From positions 261,759,042 to 261,823,041 of the forward strand of contig NC_084795.1 of NCBI RefSeq assembly GCF_963169125.1: a DNA stretch of 64,000 nt, in the 5' to 3' direction. Of this stretch, positions 55,594 to 64,000 are shown in pieces. The notes beneath the pieces are model-generated. The model searched no databases. It worked only from the letters and a program-made list of their open reading frames with translations, and was not told the DNA's origin. The position numbers and the translations under genes were made by a program. Position 1 is the stretch's first letter. Every line of letters begins with the position of its first letter. The stretch comes from Humulus lupulus (lineage: Eukaryota > Streptophyta > Magnoliopsida > Rosales > Cannabaceae).

Positions 55594-57816
55594 TGTAACG
55601 CCCTGAATTCGCTAATAAGGCTTAGTGCCTCAATTAGTGTGTCGGGAGGGCATAAATGGATTAATATGCGTATTTAATTGAATATATGTGTGATTATGTG
55701 GCATATATGAGTTATATTGTGATATGAATACTTATGCATGTTTGTGTGTATTAAATATGCATGTGGGTCCATTTTCGTTAATAAAGGAATTTTTGTAATT
55801 TTGACCCGTTGAGGGTATAATTGTAATTATATGTGTTATGTGATCGAGACCACATTATTATGTGGATATATTTGCGATATTTGACATGAGGCGATCCTAG
55901 TGAGCGAGTTGACAGAAAAGTCACAATGGGGTCAAATACCCAACTCGGGGTGAGCCTAGTGGTATTTTAGAAATCTAGTACGTTGTCAGGGTTCATCGGG
56001 TAATGGGAAGTTATTTGGTGATTATTTGGGTATGTTTGGATTAATTGGGAATCTTAAGTGGAATTTGAGGTTTAGCGAGAAAAGGGTGGTAAAAGACAAT
56101 TTTTCTTTTAGGGGCGTTAGAGAACCAAGGTAAAGGCTAGGGGTATTTTGTTCTTTTCCCGAGCCTTGGATCACCTTAGTACTAGACTCCTGTAGAAGCT
56201 AATAAGGAAAGGAAAACAAAACACTTAGCAGTCTCTCAACTCCTTCTTCCTCTCTCTCTCATTTCTCTCTCTCTCTTGAGGCACATAGGGGTTTTCTTAA
56301 TTTTTGAGGAAAAAGGCTAGGAATCTTGAGGCTGTGGAGTGGGCTAAGAAGCAGCTTGAGGTCGTAGCTGCCATTTGAGGTAAGATTTATTCTAGTTTTA
56401 AAATAAATTTTGGTGTGGTTTAATTCTTTATAAGTTTTAAACTTGTGGGATTGGTTTTGAGTTGCGAAAAGAATTTAGTTTGGTTCTTGGGGATTACATG
56501 CCGCTTATGTTATGTTGTTGAGAGTCTTAGGTTTAATTGGGACTTAGGTGGTTAATTAGGGTGAGTTTTAATGGATTTGGCTTAGAGAAAATGTTGGAAA
56601 ATCTGGGTTTGCAGGGTCGCGTCGCGACTCGCATGAACTCAGGGACTAGGGGTGGTTCTCTAAATTGTCTTAGCGCCGCGGCGCGTATCTAGGGAAATAA
56701 AGGTCAAGGCCCTCTGACTTGTAGAGAGTCGCATCACTTGTGAGGGGCATCGCGACTCAAATTTGGGATTTTGGCCAGATAGGTTTTTTAAGCACGGGAA
56801 CTCAAACCTAAAGGCTTCAGAAAGATTCTACTATTCGGTTTAGTAGAATTTGAGGTCCCGGAGGCTAGGAATTATTCTTGAAGCTTTTACTTAATTTAGT
56901 TCTTGATGATTACCCGTTATTTTGAAGTGACTAGGTTATACCGTTAGGGCTCAGGAGTAAGGATCGCGCTCAGGGTCGCCATACGCTATCTACTCGGGAC
57001 TCAAGGTAAGAAAACTACACCTTGGTTGTAATTAGGCTCGGGCCCCTGTTAATGAATATGACTATAATTATGCATGTGATTACTTTATTATGCATGCTTG
57101 TATACGATATATATGATTGTGTGTTAGGCAAACTGTATGTTTAATTATACATGATCTGAAAGCTTGGCCTAAGAGAGTCAGGGTCGGCAATAAGCGTGCA
57201 AAATGCAGGCCGTTTTGGCTAGGGCAACCTAGGAGTGCAATATGCACTTGTCTGGCCCGAATGCCAACTAAATAATTAGAAGTGCAGTCTGCACTTGTCT
57301 AACTCATTGGTTGTTTAAACTGGACTATGTGTTGGATTGAGTAAGGTTATTACTGCTAAGCTTGTTATTTATATTCTATTGCTTATTTGAATTTATTGAT
57401 TTAAGTTTTCTTGTTGAGCATTGGCTCACGGGTGCTTTGTGGTGCAGGTAAGGGAAAGAGGAAGCTGGACTAGCCATGAGTTGGAGAGCTTTAGGGGCAG
57501 TGTGTATATTTGCATCTGCTTGACCGCCACAGCTGAGGATTCAAGATGGACTAGAGTAAAACCCTAATTTCGCCGCTTAGGTCGGCTTGTGTTATAATTA
57601 CCTTTGGAGTTGTAAATGACTTGTAAATATTTTTTTTGGGATCCCATGTACAGACTTAAACTTTTAAATGAAAGTAATTGTTCCTTTATCAAAACTTTTA
57701 AACCTTAATCTGTTAATTACTCTAAGTTACACGTTTATATGCAAATGACTTGATTAGCAAGTCCAACACTATTTAAAATACACAGTGTAATGGTCTTGGC
57801 TATCCAGAGTGTTACA
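55594..57816 (+). mobile_element. Solo gypsy LTR (LTR-5) inserted in the gag remnant
   Basis: TGTAACGCCC...GTGTTACA, 2223 bp, flanked by CAAAC (55589-55593) and CGAAC (57817-57821), a 5-bp duplication with one change. Gag text continues on both sides. GC-rich module: GTCGCGAC at 56621, the 12-bp palindrome GCGCCGCGGCGC at 56673-56684 and TCGCGA at 56750. Conserved block at about 57407-57450. Confidence 0.88.
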
Positions 57817-57821
57817 CGAAC

Positions 57822-58570
57822 CATCCAGTCCCAACGATCAAACACACCAATCATGGAAGATTACAAAGTATGATATTGACATAGCACTAACACAAGAAAG
57901 AAAAAAAATTTAGGCACATAAAAAAGGTAGACAGAATGATAAACTGCCAGAGTTTCCTTGTAGCAAAGGAAGAGTTTGCAGTCTGTTAAAGGCATGGATT
58001 AGGGTTGCAAAAGTGGTGTTACCATCTGTCACGAAGTTACCCACACCAGAAGAAAAACAACATAACCTTTATTGTCATTATCATCCAACTATGGGGTGCT
58101 GCACACTCAGAAAGATTTTTCATGAGAGATTAGCAAAAGGAGAAATTATCATGGAAAAAAATGTAGTGGAACAAATTCCATTCCCCCAACACCAAAATGA
58201 AGGAGTTGCTATGACATGTACAAAGAAGTTTCCACTTATTCTGACAGGAATATCACAAGGCATGCGTATTGAAGAACCACCCAATACAGATAGCATAGTG
58301 GAGCCATTGTTGCGAACTAAGTTGTTTTCAATTTTTCTTTTTATGATCTATAATTTGGGCAAGATGCCAAGATAGAGGCCACATACGCTTTAGTAATAAT
58401 TTCCCAACACCACGATCCTTCATGTTACATGGAAGGGCGTCCAATGCATAACATCGCTAGAAAATCTAAAGGAGCGATCATTTTTACCAATGTCGACATA
58501 CAAACATCCCCATTCCTTCATAACTGTTTGTTATATGTTGAGGCTAAAGTTAACAGGCTAAGAGTCAAAT
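57822..58570 (+). pseudogene. Gypsy-type gag end and protease start, second part (gypsy-5)
   Basis: The open stretch 58013-58375 carries a gag zinc-type block (LYCHYHPTMGCCTLRKIFHERL) as in large plant gypsy elements. Decayed protease-leading text follows (MEGRPMHNIARKSKGAIIF, LLYVEAKVNRLRVKCVVIS) to about 58590. No RT is seen after it. Confidence 0.7.
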
Positions 58571-58599
58571 GTGTTGTAATATCCATTCCTTTTAAAAAG

Positions 58600-59549
58600 G
58601 GCATTTTTGTAATATGGTAACCATTAGGGGTATTTTTGTAATTTTATGTAAATACATAATTATGTGTCTAATTGACTATGTTATGATTTGAAATATGATT
58701 ATGTGAACAATTTCTGTAATTTTGTACGTTTATAGGCAACAACAATGATTCCTTCAAGTAGTAAGGGCATAAGTGTCACAAATTTTGTAATTAAGGACCA
58801 TAGTGTAATTTAGAGAACTATCGGGTCATAAGCCAACTAAGGAAATTAAAAACTATTAGTTTTGGATGAAATTACTAAAAGAACTTGATCATAATTATGA
58901 GAGGGTTAAAATTAGGGGTAAATTGGTCTTTTGGTTTTAGGGTTAGTATTCACAGTCATAGGGATGGAAACAGGGCAGTTAGTATCCCTGTTAACCATTT
59001 TAATCCCCATCCCCGCCCCCATCCTTGCGGATTCCCCATCGGGGGTGGGGCGGGAATCCCTGTGGGTACCCATTTATTTTTAAAATAAAATAAACAAAGG
59101 TAGATTACCTAAAATTAATAAATATATATATATATATATATTGATTTTTCAAATTTTTTAAAGGGTTACCTGATAAACAATATGTATTATTATGAAAATA
59201 TAATATTGTAAACTTTTCATTTTTTAAATGCATGTCAATTTCTAAATATTGCTAGTGTTTCTCATTGGTTGGAAACAACAGTAATAATGGCAAAAATAAA
59301 ATAACTAAATTCGAAATTAATGTAGAAAAAAAATATTTATCTGTTAGTAACTTGCTATACTAAATCACTATGTTGCCACATCATCATAATTGTTAGTATA
59401 CATCTATGGGTAGTAACCATTGAGAAGTCTTCCATATATATATTACACTATATTATTCACTCAAACTATTAATATGTCCAAAATAAAATTAAAAATCATT
59501 AAAAAGTTACTAACATGTTACAAAATCACATAAAGAAACATGTAAAATA
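58600..59549. other. AT-rich unassigned DNA with a GC-rich patch and TA microsatellite
   Basis: No gene seen. A GC-rich patch at 58995-59075 pairs a C-rich half (CCCCATCCCCGCCCCCATC) with a G-rich half (GGGGGTGGGGCGGG), as seen at ends or inside some plant hAT-type elements; no target duplication was found. (TA)n at about 59125-59143. Confidence 0.4.
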
Positions 59550-59679
59550 AATAAAATATGCTGCAAAATCACATAAAGAAATATTTCATAGGAGCATGTT
59601 CTAGGAATTTGCATGTTTGTTTGATAATATGTGAATTACATGAAAATAAACAAAGATCTGGTAATATGTATATCCTGCA
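59550..59679 (+). mobile_element. Copia-B3 5' LTR, 3' end fragment
   Basis: The text TAGGAGCATGTTCTAGGAATTT...GATAATATGTGAATTACATGAAAATAAA matches, on the opposite strand, the start region of the LTR at 9952-10090. It ends TGCA two bases before a primer-binding site. The rest of the LTR upstream is missing or too diverged to follow. Confidence 0.7.
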
Positions 59680-59681
59680 AT

Positions 59682-59694
59682 TGGCCTCAGAGTC
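59682..59694 (+). promoter_or_regulatory. Primer-binding site of copia-B3
   Basis: TGGCCTCAGAGTC two bases after the LTR end. It has the same CC in place of the usual TA as copia-B1 (557-569). Confidence 0.7.
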
Positions 59695-62600
59695 ATAGGT
59701 TGTTAGTTTATTTTCATGAATGAATATGTATGAAATTGATTGATATATTACGACATTAATTGGATGGTACATGTTATTTGATGCATTTTTTTGTTTTTTA
59801 TATGTAAATTTAGCAATACTTTGATTGTTTTTTGCTTTTGGGATTGAAAAATTGCACATAAATTTATTTTTTTTGAATTTTTTTTTTACTGTTTGGATGC
59901 ACCGTGAGGGTGGCTGGTGATATGCGTGCACAGGAGGTTGTCGGGGCTCGAGGTCGTATGGATCCGTACAGATGGCACTATTCACACCCAAAAAAATTAA
60001 TTGATTTTTTGGTTGATTTTTTTTAAATTTGCTATTTTGTGCAATTAAATTTAAAATATTTAAAAATTGATTATTTGATTATTCTAGATATTTTAACTGT
60101 TATAAGTATTTTGAATTGGTTATTTGATAATTCATGATATTTTAAGATTTTTTTTTATTTTGTTATCATTCAAATTGGTTATCTGATTATTCAAGATATT
60201 TTTTATTATTTAAGATATCTAAAATTATTTATCTGATAATTCTAGATATTTTAAGATATTTTTTTGAATTTGTTTTCAGTTGGTTAAGATATTTTTATAT
60301 TTTAAAATTGGTTAGAAAATTTTATTTAAAATATATTGTCATTCCTAACAACTTTACAACATAGTTTAAATTAATTATTTAAAATTAAATTTTGTTTGAT
60401 AAATTCTATTTTAATTAATTTAATATTTTAAAATTTATTTAATTAATCATATTGAATTTTGTTTGGTGAATTCTATGATAATTAATTATGGTATTTTTGA
60501 AAAAATATTTATTATTGTGGTTTATTTGCATAAATTAATAATACATGCTCATATAGTAACATGTTAGACCCATCCAATTATTAGCATATCATGTATCATT
60601 ATAAATAACATTTTTGCAATTGGGCTTAGATGCATATAGTAATGATCCATATGTTTTGGTAATATATGTCATTTTTGCAAAATAAAACATTCATAATCTA
60701 ATAGGTTTTATTGGGCCCATTAGAAAATGTGAAGTTTAAATTTCTCTCCTATAGGTGATTCCACTTGTGAATGCCCATTTGTTTTGCATGATTATAATGA
60801 GTCTAATCACTTAATAACAATTAGTAATGCAAATGTTTAAAATCCTGTCTTTTGGACCTTGCATGGAAGTAATGAGGTCTTAGTAGTGAGAATCTCATAC
60901 TGGACCCAGCTCTCCTTCATGTAAGCCCAATTGTTAATGTCCATTTATGTGAGTTGGACTTAATTGTTTTAGATTTATTATAGAGAAATTTACATTCCTT
61001 AGTGTTTTTTATAATTTAATTGCAAAAATCACCTACAAAATTTTATTTACAAAAATACTTTGTCACGTCATCAAAAAATACCAAATTCTAAAAGCAATAT
61101 ACTTGAAATTGAAACTTTCCCGAAATCTCAGTTTTCTTATTCTTCTGGGTTTAAAATAGTTATATTTTGGTTACTTAAAATGTTAATAAGTTACCAATTA
61201 GCTACTTTTTTCATGAAAAAAAAATTGTTTTATAGCATTTTATTTTATATACATTTGGTTACCTCCAATACTTATTTTTTGAAACTTTTTTATCTTAAGA
61301 CGTTGATTAGTCATTTTGAAGTTATATTATGGTATCTTATTACTTAAGATACTTTTATGTTGTCGATTAGTCATTTTTTAGAAACTAACGAGTTATAATA
61401 AAATATAACAAATTAATATATAGCTTATTATTAAAAGTTACTTTTAGTATACTATAAAATAATTTTTTTATATTCTATTTAAAAGTTACCAAACAATATC
61501 CTAAAGAATCTATTTTTAAAAAGTTACTTGGAATATTTTTAAATAAATTTAAGTTGTTTAGAATACAATATAGTATCTTTTAAATGTAAAATAAGAATAC
61601 AAATTTTAGTATATTAAATTTTGATCAAGTTTAAAATTTAGTTACTTTTTGGTCAACACAATATAAAAAAAAACTAAAAGGTTGTTTTTTATTCTGGTCA
61701 TCTTCTTCGGCGATAGTTAAAAAACATATGCTTCCCACATATAAAAATGATCAACTTGAAGAGTAGATCGCAATGGTACCACTTTTGAGCCCAACCAACT
61801 AGCAGTGTGGCTAGAAAAGATTTCTGAAATTAAAGATAAGAGAGAATGTAAGAAATTAATAATAAAAAAAAAAAGTATAGTGGAGAGAGAGAGAGAGAAG
61901 GGCCCCGTACCATGAAAAAAAAAAAGCAAAAAAAAATAAAAAATTTGAAAAAAGCGGTATAAAAAGCAATGAAAAAAGTAACTAATTAGTAATTTATTAA
62001 CATTTTAAGTGACCAAAATGTTACTTTTTAAACCCAGAAAAACAAGAAAACTGGGATTTCGGGAAAGTTTCAAATTCAAGTATATTACTTTTAGAATCCG
62101 ATACTTTTTTATGACATGGGAAGGTATTTTTGTAAATAAAATTTTGTAGGTGATTTTTGTAATTATTTTATATTATAGGTATATAATTGTAAAGATCCAT
62201 TTATTATATTAGTCAAACCTAATAATTGATTATAAACACATTAATTATGAATTATTGAATAGGCTTTCGATTGGTATTTTCTAGAATTAATGGGAAAAAT
62301 AAAACTATGGTTTATAATTATTTTTGTAATTTGGAAAACCTAAGTTAGTAATTTTCAAAATAAAAATACTATTTTAAAAAAAAATAATAATGGGCTCAGT
62401 TTAAGATTATTATTCGATATCCACAGTAGATTTAAGAAGGTTGGTGTCTTAATGGGGCCTTGCGGCGCTTTGATTCGTCCCCATACGAATGGTGTTCATT
62501 AAGCATTTAACGTGGTTAAATTTCGTTAGATAGATAATTATAGATCAAATTCTATTAGACTCATCCCTACGGTGACTACTATGACTAAATCTATATTATC

Positions 62601-62925
62601 GATATCGTGGGTCAAGCTCATAAAGTAAGAGATAATTGGTTTTTTTATTTTGATCGAATAGGAAGGTTGTTAATAATGGTTTTAGACCATCATTAATTGA
62701 GTTTGCACTCTATTTAACTAATGATGTTTTGTGACTCTCGCCTACCAGGACACAAGTGTCATGGATTAGTTAAATACCTTAGAAATAAATATATGTTTGT
62801 TTTTAGTATTTTTTTTCCACATCTTACATACTTGATATATGTTTACTATTTCTTAAAACTTAGTGATTAGATATTTATTGAGCAATGTGTTTATTTCTAT
62901 TTATTGATAAATAATGTAGTTCTCT
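59695..62925 (+). mobile_element. Copia-B3 leader, interrupted by a TIR element
   Basis: Non-coding AT-rich leader matching copia-B2 leader pieces at 33.7-34.8 and 39.8-40.1 kb. Without the insertion at 60983-62198 it is about 2 kb. It includes a GC-rich island near 59890-59990. The stretch just before gag (62700-62925) contains CTCGCCTACCAGGACAC, matched at 33890-33910 on the other strand. Confidence 0.75.
60983..62198. mobile_element. Non-autonomous TIR element (Mutator-like), 1216 bp
   Basis: The ends are inverted repeats over about 230 bp (left starts GAGAAATTTAC, right complement GGATCTTTAC; then shared CAAAAATCACCTACAAAATT and GAAACTTTCCCGAAATC). It is flanked by a perfect 10-bp duplication ATTTATTATA (60973-60982 and 62199-62208). 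The length of the duplication and long ends fit a MULE derivative. The interior is AT-rich with a GA run near 61880-61900 and no transposase. Confidence 0.92.
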
Positions 62926-63235
62926 ATGGCTTCCAACCCCATCCTCTCTCTACTCTCCAAAAAGCTTCTCATTTGAGAGAATTTCATGAAATGGAAGTCC
63001 AACATCAATATTGTGTTAATAAGGGGAATACCAATTCATGATAACTCTGGTATAAAAACAAGAAATCTATGGCAATGCATCGGCTGCTGAAAAGCCTACT
63101 AGAGCAAAGCCCACTGCAAAGAAAGCTGAAAGGGCAGGCTTCCACTGCAAGGAGACTAGGCATTGGAAACGCAATCGCCCGGCTCTCAATGGCAATGGAA
63201 ACCAAGGAAATGAAATATTTTTCTTGGATGCATGT
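62926..63235 (+). pseudogene. Copia-B3 gag, internally deleted
   Basis: ATG at 62926 opens MASNPILSLLSKKLL, with a TGA at 62974; in the same frame ENFMKWKSNINIVL follows, the usual copia gag start. The middle of gag is missing. At 63090-63185 another frame gives a decayed zinc knuckle (FHCKETRHWKRNRP), where the last Cys and the Gly before His are changed. Confidence 0.75.
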
Positions 63236-64000
63236 TTTTTAGAAAATGATTCTTCGGTTTGGATCGTTGATGTATGATCTACTAATCATGTGTGTACATC
63301 TTTACATCTGCTTAGCACCTGAAAGGCTGTGAAAGATGGCAAGCTCAAGCTAATAATAGAAAATGGAGCGTTTGTTTTAGTCAAGACAAGAAGGATGAGC
63401 TCATTGAATTTTGGGAATAAATTCATTATTTTAGACAATGTTTATTTTATTATGACTTTCAATAGAAATTTAACTTTAGTTTCTTTATTACTTCAACAAC
63501 ATTTCACTGTTACTTTCACAAGTTTTAATATATATACATATTTCTTTCAATGGATGTGAATTGTGTGCTGCATGTATGGAAAATGGGCTTTATGTTCTGC
63601 GACCAAATGAACCCTACATGATTAATGATGAGTTATTTAAGATAGCTAAACCTAGGACCGATAAACGACAAAAGATCGATCACGATAATACGACATATCT
63701 ATGGCACTTACGTCTTGGTCACATTATCTTTGATAGGATTCAAAGACTTAAAAATAACGAGCCTTTGAGGAAACTCACCATTGGTGAATTACTTGTCTGC
63801 AAGTCTTGTTTGGAAGACAAAATGACCAAGCGTCCATTCTCTATAAAGGGTGACTAGGCCAAAGAACCACTCAGGCTAGAGCAACTAGATGTTTGTAGAC
63901 CTCTAAATGTACATGTGAGGGGTGGTTTTGAGTACTTCATTCCTTTCATTGATGATTACTCTAGATACTCATCTCTTTACCTAATGCATAAGAAATTAGA
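63236..64000 (+). pseudogene. Copia-B3 protease and integrase N-terminus, runs off the window
   Basis: The protease site reads WIVDV followed by a stop and TNHVC, so the catalytic Asp-Ser-Gly is damaged. The open part 63561-63857 is the pre-integrase zinc domain: HLRLGHI (His pair) and CKSCLEDKMTKRPFS (Cys pair). A TAG at 63855 interrupts it, but integrase core text continues (LDVCRPLNV, FEYFIPFIDDYSRY) to the right edge. Confidence 0.88.

Overview
This is plant nuclear DNA: spliced genes with GT-AG introns, a plastid-targeted gene, and layers of Ty1/copia, Ty3/gypsy and Mutator-like elements. The composition is AT-rich and the single host gene reads like a eudicot gene. I cannot name the species. 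No tRNA, rRNA, CRISPR or bacterial feature was seen.

Layout. 1-3.7 kb is the leader and 5' LTR of a copia element on the minus strand (called copia-B1 here) that abuts the 3' end of a different plus-strand copia element. 4.37-6.9 kb holds the only ordinary host gene, an eight-exon ORANGE (OR) gene for a plastid DnaJ-zinc-finger protein of 300 residues, with a G-box/TATA promoter. At 7.6-9.3 kb a large fold-back element made of four alternating copies of one module lies just downstream of OR.

9.95-48.1 kb is best read as one minus-strand copia element (copia-B2) blown apart by later insertions. Its 3' LTR is at 9952-11816, its pol/gag/leader pieces are at 11.8-13.3, 20.9-21.5, 32.5-34.8 and 39.8-40.1 kb, and its truncated 5' LTR is at 46520-48128. 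Near-matching 5-bp repeats (TATAC/TATAT) flank the whole. Inserted into it are: a chromovirus-type gypsy element (13301-20916, 3' end deleted); a solo gypsy LTR (21487-32526, target duplication CTTTA), itself split by a 9-kb Mutator-like element (MULE, 21826-30794, perfect 9-bp duplication TTTTGGGTA); a solo LTR within a solo LTR (34813-39770 and 36573-39253); and a truncated gypsy element with further LTRs (40.1-46.5 kb).

The MULE is the best preserved mobile element. It carries a five-exon ULP1-like (C48) protease gene with an intact catalytic triad, convergent with a MURA-type transposase whose DDE, SWIM and zinc-knuckle residues are intact but which is interrupted by one in-frame stop near its N-terminal third. 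Its arms, introns and gene-gene gap are filled with a short word (GTACGAT and variants) that always reads in the sense direction of the nearest gene.

48.1-59.5 kb: unassigned DNA with a 22-bp palindrome, another solo gypsy LTR (49900-52593, duplication GAAAG), a decayed gag-protease element split by a solo LTR (55594-57816), and AT-rich DNA. 59.5-64 kb: the 5' part of a plus-strand copia-B element (copia-B3), interrupted by a 1.2-kb TIR element (60983-62198) with a 10-bp duplication, and running off the window.

The observations most worth following are the word arrays in the MULE, the copy-specific palindromic modules found at one position in each gypsy LTR, the nested fold-back next to OR, and the non-standard primer-binding site shared by two copia-B copies.
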